Of a stretch of 64,000 nucleotides of DNA, positions 36,422 through 45,860 are shown piece after piece. This DNA is from Sulfuritalea sp. Its GTDB lineage: Bacteria; Pseudomonadota; Gammaproteobacteria; Burkholderiales; Rhodocyclaceae. A program made the position numbers and the translations under genes. How positions within the stretch are numbered: position 1 is the first letter of the stretch; every line of letters begins with the position of its first letter. Below the pieces are notes generated by a model. That model worked only from the letters and a program-made list of their open reading frames with translations, made no database searches and was not told the DNA's origin. The DNA is taken from contig JAMPYF010000002.1 in the NCBI GenBank assembly GCA_023700805.1, forward strand, positions 1 through 64,000, in the 5' to 3' direction.

Positions 36422-36444
36422 AAACGAAACAACGTGTTTCGTTT
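36422..36444. promoter_or_regulatory. IclR-type operator candidate between tctC and its regulator
   Basis: Perfect inverted repeat with ten-base arms, AAACGAAACA and TGTTTCGTTT, around ACG. It lies in the AT-rich 230-base gap between the divergent tctC operon and iclR gene, placed to control both. Confidence 0.78.
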
Positions 36445-36590
36445 TTTGAAATATACGCGACCTGAACAAAAAGTTCCAACTAAATTTGTTATTAACGAAA
36501 ATATTTATTCCATTTTTTGATGTTTGTGATTCATGCGGCCTGTAGCGCTTATATACTGATGCCATCGCAATCCAGTGGAGTCGAGCTTCA

Positions 36591-37364
36591 ATGACCGAAG
36601 CCAGCAATGTGTCGGCGGCAGCCTTGAGGGCCTTCGCCATCATGGAAATCGTGGTGAAGTCGGAACGCCCGGTGGCGCTGTCCGAAATCGTCGAACAATC
36701 CGGCCTGCCGGCTGCCACGGTGTTCCGCATCCTCTCGATGCTCGAAGCCGCCGGCCTGATGCAGCGCGAACCGACCGGCAAGAGCTATGGCGTCGGACAT
36801 CGCCTGGCGCGCTTTGGCCTGGATGTCATGACCAACAACTCGGTTCGTGCCGAACGCCGCGTGATCCTGCGCCGCCTGGTCGATGAGATCGGCGAGACCT
36901 GCAATCTGGCGATGTTCGGCGGCGACGAGATCATCTACATCGATCGCATCGAAACCGACTGGTCGCTCAAGGCCAATCTCAAGCCGGGGTCGCGGGTGCC
37001 GCTGCATTGCACCTCGAGCGGCAAGCTGTTCCTCAGCCAGATGCCCAGGGCCAAGCGGCACCGGATCCTCGAGTCCCTGAGTTTCAAGCGCTACACCGAC
37101 AACACCATTACCGACGCTGCGACCATCGAGGCTCAGCTGGAAAGCATCGCGATCACCAAGGTGGGCGTGAACAACGAAGAACTCCAGGCCGGCGTGATCG
37201 GCATCGCAGTGCCGGTGACCGATGCCCGCGGCCGCATGATCGCCAGCGTGGCCTTGCAGGCGCCGGTCGCGCGGCTGTCGATCGGGCGCGCCCTGGAGTT
37301 CGTGCCCAGCCTGCGGCGCGCCGCGGCGGACATGGCGATCACCTTCGAACCCGCCGACTCCTGA
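36591..37364 (+). CDS. IclR family transcriptional regulator (SauR-like by context)
   Basis: 257 residues. Winged helix at about 10-70 (ALRAFAIMEIVV, IVEQSGLPAATVFRILSMLEA) and IclR effector domain at about 85-250 (ETCNLAMFGGDEIIYIDRIE, LHCTSSGKLFLSQ, VNNEELQAGVIGIAVPV). Divergent from the tct-sau operon with a perfect inverted repeat between them, so it most likely regulates that operon and itself. The effector could be sulfoacetate or a related acid. The gene ends 17 bases from the convergent cobT-like gene; a CCGGG/CCCGG hairpin lies in that gap. Confidence 0.92.
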   Translation: MTEASNVSAAALRAFAIMEIVVKSERPVALSEIVEQSGLPAATVFRILSMLEAAGLMQREPTGKSYGVGHRLARFGLDVMTNNSVRAERRVILRRLVDEIGETCNLAMFGGDEIIYIDRIETDWSLKANLKPGSRVPLHCTSSGKLFLSQMPRAKRHRILESLSFKRYTDNTITDAATIEAQLESIAITKVGVNNEELQAGVIGIAVPVTDARGRMIASVALQAPVARLSIGRALEFVPSLRRAAADMAITFEPADS

Positions 37365-37381
37365 CCGGGCTTCCGACCCGG

Positions 37382-39073
37382 CTAGCGCTTGCGCAGCAGG
37401 CCGGCGATGTCGAAGAACAGCTGGTTGTCGAGCCCCTGCGCAAAGTTGGCGCTGGCGACACGGCGATAAAACGGGCTGAGGTCGAGTCCGACACCGAGGC
37501 CGAGTATCTCCACGCTGCCCTGGCGTTCGCGTCGCGCCGCCACCTGCTTCAGATGGTTGTCGAGATAGAAGGCGTCGTTGGCCAGGCCCGTGGCGCTGTC
37601 CATCGGGCAGCCGTCGGAAATCACCAGCAGGATGCGCCGTTCCGCCGTGCGCGCGAGCAGACGGTCGCAGGCCCAGTCCACGGCCTCGCCGTCGATGCCC
37701 TCGCGGAACAGGTCGGCCTTGAGCAGCGCCGCGATGTCCGCGCGCGAGCGCCGCCAGTTGCGCCCGGCGTTCTTGAATACCAGGTGGCAGACCTCGTTGA
37801 GCCGCCCCGGCTGCGGCGGCCGGCCCTGGGCCTGCCATTCCTTCCAGGCGCGGCCGCCGTTCCAGGCGCCCGTGGTGAAGCCGAGCACCTCGCTGTCGAC
37901 GCCGGCCATGTCGAGCGCGCGCACCAGGATGTCGACCATCGTCGCCAGGGTTTCGGCCAGGCCGCTCATCGAGCCCGAGCAGTCGATCAGGATGCCGACC
38001 GCGCTGGTGGCACGCGGCCGCAAATGCTCCCGGCGGAACAGGCGGCGCTCGGCCGGCGAGCTGACGAGTTGCGCCAGGCGCCGGCCGTCGATGCGCCCGT
38101 CTTCCTCGCCGAAGCGCCAGCCGTCCTGCTCGGGCGTGGTCAGCACGGCGGCGAACACCCGCGCCAGGCGCGCAAGGTTGATGCCCTGGCGCGCCACGCG
38201 CGCATCGAGGCGCCGGCGGTATTCATTGAGCAATGCCTTGCGCACCAGCCCGGCGGCATGCACCTCGACATCGAAGCGCGTGGTGAACACGCGATAGCCC
38301 GATCCGCTCTCCGCGAAGGCCTTGCTCTCGCCCGAGCTTGCCGCGGCGTAGGCTTCGGTTTCCTCCCGGTCGAAATCCAGCAGCAGGGCGAAGCCGCGCT
38401 TTGCGGCGTCCTGCGCCGATTCGCCCTCAATGCGGCTGTCCTCGATCTCGGCCTGCACGCGCTCGCCGACGATGCGGGCGATGGCCAGCGCATGAAGGGC
38501 AAAGGCTTCCTGATCGTGGCGCGACCGGCGCAGGCCGGCCAGCGGGGTGCCGATCACTGCTGCAATCCCGGCGCGCGTGGTCTCGATCAGGTCCTCTTCC
38601 AGCACCGGCAGGGCATGCAGGCGCGACCAGCAGATCTGCGTCACGGTGTAGAGCAGGATGCCGAGGCTGCTGTCGGTCAGGCCCGATGCGTGGAAGGCGC
38701 GCGACCAGGCTTCGAAACGCTGGCGCAGGTTGGCCGCCATGCCCGGCATCGCATCCGACACCAGGGTCTCGACGCGCAACTGCTCGAGCAGTTCGAAGAC
38801 CAGCCGTTCGACCGGATCGGCCGGGCAATGGCGGCGATGCAGGCCGGGGTCGCTGTGCAGCAGGCGCAGCGCCATGCCGTCGGCGGCGGCGCGGCAGGCG
38901 GCGAAGTCGTCATCCGCGGCATTGGTTTGCAGGTGCGGCGCGTACACCGGGACAACACGCAAGCCGCGCTGCAGCCGATGCCCGGCGTAATGCAGCTCGC
39001 CGTCGCCGGTCATCGCGCGCAGCGTCGCGGCGCAGAGTTCCTCGACTTGTTGCTGCTGGCGGACGCCGCTCAT
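37382..39073 (-). CDS. CobT-like VWA-domain protein
   Basis: 563 residues. The N-terminal two-thirds are helical and variable; the C-terminal third is a von Willebrand A domain with the MIDAS motif in GILIDCSGSMSG, then EVLGFTTGAWNGGRAWKEW, RRILLVISDGCPMDS and VEILGLGVGLDLSPFYRR. This C-terminal block resembles CobT of the aerobic cobaltochelatase and related MoxR partners. No cobN or cobalamin gene is present in the window. Pairs with the AAA+ ATPase upstream. The last 30 codons include the 24-base dispersed repeat, read as VASANFAQ. Confidence 0.85.
   Translation of the reverse strand: MSGVRQQQQVEELCAATLRAMTGDGELHYAGHRLQRGLRVVPVYAPHLQTNAADDDFAACRAAADGMALRLLHSDPGLHRRHCPADPVERLVFELLEQLRVETLVSDAMPGMAANLRQRFEAWSRAFHASGLTDSSLGILLYTVTQICWSRLHALPVLEEDLIETTRAGIAAVIGTPLAGLRRSRHDQEAFALHALAIARIVGERVQAEIEDSRIEGESAQDAAKRGFALLLDFDREETEAYAAASSGESKAFAESGSGYRVFTTRFDVEVHAAGLVRKALLNEYRRRLDARVARQGINLARLARVFAAVLTTPEQDGWRFGEEDGRIDGRRLAQLVSSPAERRLFRREHLRPRATSAVGILIDCSGSMSGLAETLATMVDILVRALDMAGVDSEVLGFTTGAWNGGRAWKEWQAQGRPPQPGRLNEVCHLVFKNAGRNWRRSRADIAALLKADLFREGIDGEAVDWACDRLLARTAERRILLVISDGCPMDSATGLANDAFYLDNHLKQVAARRERQGSVEILGLGVGLDLSPFYRRVASANFAQGLDNQLFFDIAGLLRKR
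37442..37465. repeat. Short dispersed repeat inside the cobT-like gene
   Basis: 24 bases identical in reverse complement to 22316-22339. Here they are in-frame coding sequence near the 3' end of the gene. Confidence 0.75.
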
Positions 39074-39091
39074 CCGAAAGGCCTCAGTTCA

Positions 39092-39219
39092 TTCCGCAGA
39101 TTGCGCAGATTACGCAGAGAGAATAAGCAAGCGGACAGTGCCTGGGACTCACCCGGTGTTTGGTACGCCCGACCAAACAAGGCCCCGATCCATCTGCGCC
39201 AATCTGCGAAATCTGCGGA
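39092..39219. repeat. Inverted repeat between cobS-like and cobT-like genes
   Basis: Left arm 39092-39117 is made of tandem CGCAGATT-type units; right arm 39194-39219 is its approximate reverse complement. About 76 bases separate the arms. It fills most of the 163-base gap between the two genes and could fold as a long hairpin in the transcript. Confidence 0.7.
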
Positions 39220-39236
39220 CCAAATGCTTTTCAAGC

Positions 39237-40217
39237 TCATTCCCGATGCGCCGAGCGCATCCAGGATTCGTCGAGTTCGGCTCCGAAGCAGCGCTGGTAG
39301 TACTCGGCGACGATGGGTCGCTCGGCATCGTCGCACTTGTTGAGGAAGGAGAGGCGGAAGGCCAGCGCCGGGTCGCGGAAGATCTCGCAGTTTTCCGCCC
39401 AGCTGATCACGGTGCGCGGCGACATCAGCGTGGACAGGTCGCCGACGGCGAAGCCCTTGCGCGTCAGGTCCGCCACCGCGACCATCGAAGCGACCAGTTG
39501 CCGGCCGCGCTCGTTGTCCTTGCCCGGCACGCGCGCCAGAACGATGGCGACTTCCTCGGCGTGCGGCAGGTAATTGAGTGTGGCGACGATGTTCCAGCGG
39601 TCGATCTGCGCGTGGTTGAGCAGCTGCGTGCCGTGGTAGAGGCCGGAAAGATTGCCGAGGCCGACGGTGTTCGAGGTGGCGAACAGGCGGAAGGCGGGGT
39701 GCGGCTTGATCACGCGGTTCTGGTCGAGCAGGGTGAACTTGCCGTCGCGTTCGAGGATGCGCTGGATCACGAACATCACGTCGGGCCGGCCGGCGTCGTA
39801 CTCGTCGAAGATCAGCGCCACCGGCCGCTGCAGCGCCCAGGGCACGATGCCTTCCTGAAAGGCGGTGACCTGCAGGCCGTCCTTGAGCACGATGGCATCC
39901 TTGCCCACCAGGTCGAGGCGGCTGATGTGGCCGTCGAGATTGATCCGCACGCAGGGCCAGTTGAGCCGCGCCGCGACCTGCTCGATATGGGTCGATTTGC
40001 CGGTGCCGTGCATGCCCTGCAGCATCACGCGGCGGTCGCGGGCGAAGCCGGCGAGGATGGCCAGCGTCACCTCGGGGTTGAAGCGGTACGCCGTGTCGAT
40101 CTCCGGCACGTGATCGTCGCGCTCGCCGAAGGCCGGCACCCTCAGGTCGACATCGATGCCGAAGGTCTCGCGCACCGGGACCTCGCGGTCGGGACCACCG
40201 GCAAGGTTTTCCGTCAC
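39237..40217 (-). CDS. CobS-like AAA+ (MoxR-type) ATPase
   Basis: 326 residues from a GTG overlapping the stop of the iclR gene (GTGA). Walker A in [20 protein letters not shown], Walker B in [20 protein letters not shown], sensor region [14 protein letters not shown]; the block [20 protein letters not shown] is close to CobS. Known relatives drive metal insertion or complex remodelling together with a VWA protein, here the cobT-like gene. The target is unknown; its place between sulfonate genes suggests an enzyme of that pathway. Confidence 0.88.
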   Translation of the reverse strand: MTENLAGGPDREVPVRETFGIDVDLRVPAFGERDDHVPEIDTAYRFNPEVTLAILAGFARDRRVMLQGMHGTGKSTHIEQVAARLNWPCVRINLDGHISRLDLVGKDAIVLKDGLQVTAFQEGIVPWALQRPVALIFDEYDAGRPDVMFVIQRILERDGKFTLLDQNRVIKPHPAFRLFATSNTVGLGNLSGLYHGTQLLNHAQIDRWNIVATLNYLPHAEEVAIVLARVPGKDNERGRQLVASMVAVADLTRKGFAVGDLSTLMSPRTVISWAENCEIFRDPALAFRLSFLNKCDDAERPIVAEYYQRCFGAELDESWMRSAHRE

Positions 40218-41044
40218 GCGCTGGCCCTGCCGCCGGCAGACGGCATGGCTGCGGCATCGATCGCGGCGATGGCTGCCACGGCGCGGCGCAGCGGCGGCAG
40301 CAACTCGCCGAGGCGGTCGTGCGACAGGCGCATCACGGGAGCCTGGATCGCGATGCCGGCGTTGGAGCGGCCGCCATCGGCCGCCGGCACCAGCATGGCG
40401 ACGCAGAACAGGCCGGGCAGGAATTCCTCGTCGTCGCAGGCGTAGCCCTGCTGCTTCACGCGCCGGATTTCGGCTTCCAGCAAGCCAGGATCGGTGATGG
40501 TGTGCGGCGTGTAACGCTCCAGCGGCACCTGTTCGAGCAGGCGGCTGCGCTGGCTCGCACTCATCTGCGCCAGGAACAGCTTGCCGCTGGCCGAACAATG
40601 GGCGGGCACGCGCGATCCCGGATGGAGGTAGAAGCGCAGCGGCGCGACGGTCTCGACGCGATCGAGATAGAGCACTTCGCTGCCCGACAGCGCCGTGATG
40701 TTGCAGCTTTCGCCGACTTCCTCGACCAGCTTGCGCAGCACGGCATGACGCGCGCCATGCACGGTGTTGTTGAGCAGCAGGTTCTCGGCCAGCCGGCGCA
40801 GGCGCAGGCCGGTGCTGTAGTGGCGGCCGTCGCCTTCCCGCTGCAGCATGCCGGCGGCTTCGAGCTGTTGCAGCATGCGATGCACGGTCGGCTTGGGCAG
40901 GCCGGTTTCCTCGACCAGGCCCTGCAGGTTGAAGAACTGGTCGCGGCCGGCGATGACTTCGAGCAGGGCGAACAGGCGCAGGGCCGGGGTATCGCCGTCG
41001 ATGCGCAGCGGTTCCGGCTGGGGAGTCGATCTTGGTTCATTCAT
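40214..41044 (-). CDS. IclR family transcriptional regulator
   Basis: 276 residues from ATG 41044. Winged helix at about 20-80 ([36 protein letters not shown]) and IclR effector domain ([52 protein letters not shown]). Its stop overlaps the GTG of the cobS-like gene, so regulator and ATPase are translationally coupled. Divergent from xsc; an inverted repeat at 41075 lies between them, suggesting control of xsc-pta. Confidence 0.91.
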   Translation of the reverse strand: MNEPRSTPQPEPLRIDGDTPALRLFALLEVIAGRDQFFNLQGLVEETGLPKPTVHRMLQQLEAAGMLQREGDGRHYSTGLRLRRLAENLLLNNTVHGARHAVLRKLVEEVGESCNITALSGSEVLYLDRVETVAPLRFYLHPGSRVPAHCSASGKLFLAQMSASQRSRLLEQVPLERYTPHTITDPGLLEAEIRRVKQQGYACDDEEFLPGLFCVAMLVPAADGGRSNAGIAIQAPVMRLSHDRLGELLPPLRRAVAAIAAIDAAAMPSAGGRASA

Positions 41045-41074
41045 GGTCCTCGCATCATATAGTTTTCCATTTAT

Positions 41075-41091
41075 TGATACAAGACGTTTCA
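41075..41091. promoter_or_regulatory. IclR-type operator candidate between iclR and xsc
   Basis: Imperfect inverted repeat TGATACA-AGA-CGTTTCA, two mismatches between arms; one arm is identical to the 29861 site. It lies in the AT-rich gap between the divergent iclR and xsc genes. Confidence 0.6.
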
Positions 41092-41197
41092 TTTTTTATT
41101 GACTTTCGCCTTTTTAGCATCTAAAGTCACACTTGATTTTGAATATCGGAACCCTGTGTACCGATTTATGGATTCCCCATCGAGGAGAGAGCAGACC

Positions 41198-43009
41198 ATG
41201 AGCAAACCCGACAAGCGTACGGTGCCCGAAGGCCCGACCCGCATGACCCCTTCCGAAGCCTTCGTCGAAACCATGGTCGCCAATGGCGTGACCGACATGT
41301 TCGGCATCATGGGCTCGGCCTTCATGGACGCCATGGACATCTTCGCCCCGGCCGGCATCCGCTTGATCCCGGTGGTGCATGAGCAAGGCGCCGGCCACAT
41401 GGCCGACGGCTATTCCCGCGTCTCGGGTCGTCATGGCGTCTGCATCGGCCAGAACGGCCCCGGCATCAGCAACTGCGTGACGGCCATCGCGGCCGCCTAC
41501 TGGGCGCACAGCCCGGTGGTGGTCGTGACGCCGGAGACCGGCACCATGGGCATGGGCCTGGGCGGCTTTCAGGAGGCCAACCAGTTGCCGATGTTCCAGG
41601 AATTCACCAAGTACCAAGGCCACGTGAACAATCCCAAGCGCATGGCCGAATACACCGGCCGCTGCTTCGACCGCGCCATGAGCGAAATGGGTCCGACCCA
41701 GCTCAATATCCCGCGCGACTATTTCTATGGCGACATCGTCTGTGAGATTCCGCAGCCCTCGCGCCTGGATCGCGGACCCGGCGGCGAGAAAAGCCTCAAC
41801 GAAGCCGCCGACCTGCTGGCGCAGGCCAAATTCCCGGTGATCATTTCCGGCGGCGGCGTGGTCATGGCCGATGGCGTCGAGGAATGCAAGGCGCTGGCCG
41901 AGCGCCTCGGCGCGCCGGTGGTGAACAGCTACCTGCACAACGATTCCTTCCCCGCCAGCCACCCGCTGTGGTGCGGCCCGCTGGGCTACCAGGGCTCGAA
42001 GGCGGCGATGAAGCTGATGGCGCAGGCCGACGTGGTGATCGCGCTCGGTTCCCGCCTCGGCCCCTTCGGCACCCTGCCGCAGCACGGCATGGACTACTGG
42101 CCGACCAAGGCCAAGATCATCCAGATCGACGCCGACAACAAGATGCTCGGCCTGGTCAAGAAGATTTCCGTCGGCATCTGCGGCGACGCCAAGGCCGCCG
42201 CCATCGCGCTGACGCAGCGCCTGGCCGGCCGCACGCTGGCCTGCGACGCCAGCAAGGCCGCGCGCACGGCGACCATCACGGCCGAGAAGGCCGCGTGGGA
42301 AAAGGAACTCGACGAATGGACCCACGAGCGCGACCCCTTCAGCCTCGACATGATCGACGAGAACGGCAAGGAGAAGCCCTTCAGCGGCGGCAGCTACCTG
42401 CACCCGCGCCAGGTGCTGCGCGAACTCGAAAAGGCCATGCCGGCCGACGTCATGGTGTCTACCGACATCGGCAACATCAACTCGGTCGCCAACAGCTACC
42501 TGCGCTTCGAGAAGCCGCGCAGCTTCTTCGCCGCGATGAGCTTCGGCAACTGCGGCTATGCCTTCCCGACCATCATCGGCGCCAAGGTCGCGGCGCCGCA
42601 TCGTCCGGCGGTCTCGTATGCCGGCGACGGCGCCTGGGGCATGAGCCTGATGGAAACCATGACCTGCGTGCGCCACGACATCCCGGTCACCGCGGTGGTC
42701 TTCCACAACCGCCAGTGGGGCGCGGAGAAGAAGAACCAGGTGGATTTCTACAACCGCCGCTTCGTCGCCGGCGAACTCGACAACCAGAGCTTTGCCGGCA
42801 TCGCCCGCGCGATGGGCGCCGAGGGCATCACGGTGGACAAGCTGGAAGATGTCGGCCCGGCGCTGAAAAAGGCCATCGACCTGCAGATGAACCAGGGCAA
42901 GACCTGCATCATCGAGATCATGTGCACCCGCGAGCTGGGCGACCCCTTCCGGCGCGATGCCCTATCCAAACCGGTGCGTCACCTCGAAAAGTACAAGGAC
43001 TACGTCTGA
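41198..43009 (+). CDS. xsc: Sulfoacetaldehyde acetyltransferase
   Basis: 603-residue thiamine-diphosphate enzyme that desulfonates sulfoacetaldehyde with phosphate to acetyl phosphate and sulfite. Features: N-terminal PSEAFVETMVANGVTDMFGIMGSAFMDAMDIF-type block (seen here in overlapping pieces), catalytic Glu about residue 62 in VVHEQGAGHMADGY, and the ThDP motif GDGAWGM at about 476-482 with the matching HNRQWGAEKKNQ. Xsc-typical segments include NIPRDYFYGD and RELGDPFRRDALSKPVRHL near the end. Start follows GAGGAGAG. The central enzyme of the sulfonate region; pta follows. Confidence 0.95.
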   Translation: MSKPDKRTVPEGPTRMTPSEAFVETMVANGVTDMFGIMGSAFMDAMDIFAPAGIRLIPVVHEQGAGHMADGYSRVSGRHGVCIGQNGPGISNCVTAIAAAYWAHSPVVVVTPETGTMGMGLGGFQEANQLPMFQEFTKYQGHVNNPKRMAEYTGRCFDRAMSEMGPTQLNIPRDYFYGDIVCEIPQPSRLDRGPGGEKSLNEAADLLAQAKFPVIISGGGVVMADGVEECKALAERLGAPVVNSYLHNDSFPASHPLWCGPLGYQGSKAAMKLMAQADVVIALGSRLGPFGTLPQHGMDYWPTKAKIIQIDADNKMLGLVKKISVGICGDAKAAAIALTQRLAGRTLACDASKAARTATITAEKAAWEKELDEWTHERDPFSLDMIDENGKEKPFSGGSYLHPRQVLRELEKAMPADVMVSTDIGNINSVANSYLRFEKPRSFFAAMSFGNCGYAFPTIIGAKVAAPHRPAVSYAGDGAWGMSLMETMTCVRHDIPVTAVVFHNRQWGAEKKNQVDFYNRRFVAGELDNQSFAGIARAMGAEGITVDKLEDVGPALKKAIDLQMNQGKTCIIEIMCTRELGDPFRRDALSKPVRHLEKYKDYV

Positions 43010-43191
43010 GGCAATGCCATGGAGATTGCCGTCCTGCGGCGGTGATCTCGCGGCGATGCCGGCAAGGCCCGTCGATGTTCTCCGCTCACCCTCTTTCTCC
43101 TCCGGGTTGAGCTTTTTCGGAACCATGTTGACCAGATCGTGGTTCCGCTCTTTTTTGCACCCGTCACCGCGCTACGCGAGGATTTAGACCG

Positions 43192-44220
43192 ATGAAAGCG
43201 CTCCACCGGATCATAGATCGAGCCCGGGAAGCCCCGGTTCGCATCGCCATGTCCGAAAGTGAAGACCCGCGCATTCTCGAAGCGGCGGTTCGCGCGACAC
43301 GGCAAGGCATTGCCCGCATCCTGCTGGTGGGCGACCCCGCGCGCATCGCGGAAGCCGCCCGCAGACAAGGACTGGAACTCGCCGGCATCGACTTTCACGA
43401 TCCCGCGCAAGCGGCAAACCAGCGCGAACTGGCGCTTGCCCTGTACGAACTGCGGCGCCACAAGGGTTTGTCCATGGAACAGGCCGAGTCGAGCGCAAGA
43501 GACCCCCTCGTCTGCGCCAACCTGCTGGTGCGCCTGGGCCTCGCCGAAGGCACCGTCTCCGGCGCGGTCCGTACCTCGGCCGATGTCGTGCGCGCGGCAA
43601 TCCAGGTGATCGGCGTGAACCCCGACATCAAACTGGTGTCGAGCTTCTTCCTGATGATGTTGTGCGAACCCTTCCACTCGCTGAAGGGAGGATTGATCTT
43701 TTCCGATTGCGGCCTCGTGGTCGATCCCGACGCCGAAGAGCTTTCCGAAATCGCCCTGGCGGCTGTCGATAGTGCCAGCAGCCTCCTGATGGAAGAACCG
43801 CGGGTGGCCATGCTGTCGTTTTCCACGGACGGCAGCGCAAAACACGCGGCCGTGGATAAGGTGGTTGCCGCGACGAATCGCGTCAAGGCCCGGCGGCCCG
43901 GGCTATGCATCGATGGCGACGTCCAGCTCGACGCCGCGATCGTTGCCCACATCGCGAGCCGCAAACTGCCGGAATCGAGGGTGAAGGGGCGCGCCAACGT
44001 GCTGATCTTCCCCAACCTCGAAGCGGGAAACATCGGCTACAAACTGGCCGAGCGCATCGGCGGCGCCGTCGCCATCGGGCCGCTGCTGCAGGGGCTGGCC
44101 AAGCCGGCCAACGACCTTTCGCGCGGCTGCAGCAGCGAGGACGTGTTTCATGTGATCGCGGTCACGGTCGTGCAGGCTGGCTACCGTGCATCAGGAAACC
44201 GGCCCGGTCAAGACGAATGA
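43192..44220 (+). CDS. pta: Phosphate acetyltransferase
   Basis: 342 residues, the short catalytic-domain-only form. Motifs: IAMSESEDPRILEAA, LVRLGLAEGTVSGAVRTSADVVRAA, SSFFLMMLCEP, VAMLSFSTDGSA, and NVLIFPNLEAGNIGYKLAER. Converts acetyl phosphate made by Xsc to acetyl-CoA. It lies 182 bases after xsc; pta next to xsc is common in sulfonate degraders. The gap holds GC-rich sequence without a clear terminator. Confidence 0.94.
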   Translation: MKALHRIIDRAREAPVRIAMSESEDPRILEAAVRATRQGIARILLVGDPARIAEAARRQGLELAGIDFHDPAQAANQRELALALYELRRHKGLSMEQAESSARDPLVCANLLVRLGLAEGTVSGAVRTSADVVRAAIQVIGVNPDIKLVSSFFLMMLCEPFHSLKGGLIFSDCGLVVDPDAEELSEIALAAVDSASSLLMEEPRVAMLSFSTDGSAKHAAVDKVVAATNRVKARRPGLCIDGDVQLDAAIVAHIASRKLPESRVKGRANVLIFPNLEAGNIGYKLAERIGGAVAIGPLLQGLAKPANDLSRGCSSEDVFHVIAVTVVQAGYRASGNRPGQDE

Positions 44221-44822
44221 CATTTGCCGGCCGTGCCGACCCGGCCGCAGGCGCCGCCTGCGTGCCCGCCTCAAAATGAGTGGACAGCGTCCGCGCCATC
44301 CTTCGGCCGGCAATGTTGAGCGGCTGGATGCATACGAACAAGCACAGGGAGCGGGTAAATGAAACTAATGGTGGTGCAATTGAACTTCGGCTATGGGGGT
44401 GGCAGTGCGTTCGCCTATATATATGGTCCGGAGCCGACAGACGTGTTTGCGCCGCATCCGCACCTGGCGATTCACATCAACCGCCTTGCACCGCGACCGG
44501 CCGGATTTCGAATGTACTACCCAGGATCTGGTGTTTCTGCCGATCGATGCCGCAACGCCGTTCTTGTGTAGGATTTCTCTCGGCCGCCCCCATGCATACG
44601 GACCGCGACCTGAGTTGGCCACATCCAAGCGAATATCGGGACAGGCTGACGCAGGCCATAGCGAAGATGGTGAGCGTAGCCCTGCAAACGAGTGATGCTG
44701 ACTATCATGGGTGAACTGACATCGATGGTCACCCTGTCGGCAGCCGTTCACTCCAAGCGAACCGCGAATAGGGATGTCTGCTGTTCCGGTGCGATTCGTA
44801 GTGCGTCGACTTAGGTATAAGC
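44221..44822. other. Region without a confident gene between pta and lacI
   Basis: About 600 bases. GC content by eye is lower than upstream. A 70-codon ORF at 44359-44571 (+) starts MKLMVVQLNFGYGGGS and has a GGGAGC upstream, but nothing recognisable in its sequence. Several other overlapping frames are equally weak. It may be a decayed gene or the scar where the lower-GC lacI-nitrilase-ABC segment was joined. Confidence 0.4.
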
Positions 44823-45860
44823 CTACCCGCGATCTCGCGGTGGGGCCGTCGATCCCCGCACTATCAGTTCCGTTTCAAAAACTTGCTGTTCGGACACCGG
44901 TTCGCCTCGAAGCTTCCCGAGCAGATAGGTTCCGGCGCAGCGACCCATTTCGAAGGTCGGAAAGCGTACCGTCGTCAATCCTGGCGCCATCATGGCAGCC
45001 ACTTCCAGATCTTCACAGCCGGTTATTGAAACGTCCCGGGGAACCTCCATTCCCATTGCCCGGCATTCCGCCATGGCACCAATAGCCAATACATCGTTGA
45101 GACATACCACCGCCGTAGGTCGCTGCGGCCCCTCCATGATCTGCCGAAAGCCTTGTTGACCTCTCACGTATGAAAACGGCTCCTCTACGATCCGTGAGGA
45201 ATCCGGTCGAATGTTGTTGTGCGCCAGGGTTTCAAGTACACCAGCGAGCCGATCACGGGCTCGCTCGTTGTCGCGGGTAATAGTCGAGATGACACCAAAT
45301 TCGCGGTGACCGAGGTCGATGAGGTGCTGAGCGGCTCGGGCAGCGGCCTGACGATGATTGAATCCCACGCAGGGGCTGCGTCTCGTTTCGTCGTAGGCCC
45401 AGGTGAAAACGTAGGGCACCTGAAATGCATGGAGCATGGCAAAAATCTCCGGGTTATGCAGAGTACCTACGAGAATTAGGCCGTCCACGCCGCGCTCGAT
45501 CAGGTTGTGCACCAGCCGCACTTCCACCTTCAAGTCGTACTCATCGCAGGCCACCAGCAGCATGTAGCCGTTTTCATCGAGGGTTCTCTGGAGTGCAAAG
45601 ACCGTGTTGGCAAAAATGGCGTTTTCGAGGCTGGGAATCACCACGCCGATGGTTCGGGTCCGGCGAGAAGCTAGGGCGCGGGCGGCGCCATGGGCCACAT
45701 ACCCGAGCTTCGCGACTGCATCCTGCACGCGCTTCAGCGTTGCCGGCCTAACTTTCGCCGGATCGGATAGCGAACGGGAAACCGTGACGATGGACACGCC
45801 GGCGAGACGCGCGACATCTTCCAAATTAACTTTCCGCTTGCCCGGCTTCAAGACAGTCAA
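44823..45860 (-). CDS. LacI family transcriptional regulator
   Basis: 345 residues. Helix-turn-helix and hinge at about 11-65 (LEDVARLAGVSIVTVSRSL, RALASRRTRTIGVVIPS) and a periplasmic-binding-like effector domain. Likely regulates the nitrilase-ABC operon and perhaps the exporter gene, because two LacI-type palindromes lie at 52163 and 52308. It is 387 bases downstream of the nitrilase stop on the same strand. Effector unknown. Confidence 0.9.
   Translation of the reverse strand: MTVLKPGKRKVNLEDVARLAGVSIVTVSRSLSDPAKVRPATLKRVQDAVAKLGYVAHGAARALASRRTRTIGVVIPSLENAIFANTVFALQRTLDENGYMLLVACDEYDLKVEVRLVHNLIERGVDGLILVGTLHNPEIFAMLHAFQVPYVFTWAYDETRRSPCVGFNHRQAAARAAQHLIDLGHREFGVISTITRDNERARDRLAGVLETLAHNNIRPDSSRIVEEPFSYVRGQQGFRQIMEGPQRPTAVVCLNDVLAIGAMAECRAMGMEVPRDVSITGCEDLEVAAMMAPGLTTVRFPTFEMGRCAGTYLLGKLRGEPVSEQQVFETELIVRGSTAPPRDRG

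Noticed and set aside
37382..40217. Cobaltochelatase for vitamin B12 synthesis
   Set aside because: CobS- and CobT-like proteins are present, but no cobN or other cob gene is in the window, and the context is sulfonate metabolism.
41114..42706. A 530-codon minus-strand frame opposite xsc
   Set aside because: Xsc has ThDP motifs and a good start; the antisense frame is His/Gly/Arg-rich without a domain.
44359..44571. A 70-codon plus-strand ORF with a possible ribosome-binding site
   Set aside because: No recognisable features, and other frames in the same region are equally open. Left as unassigned.
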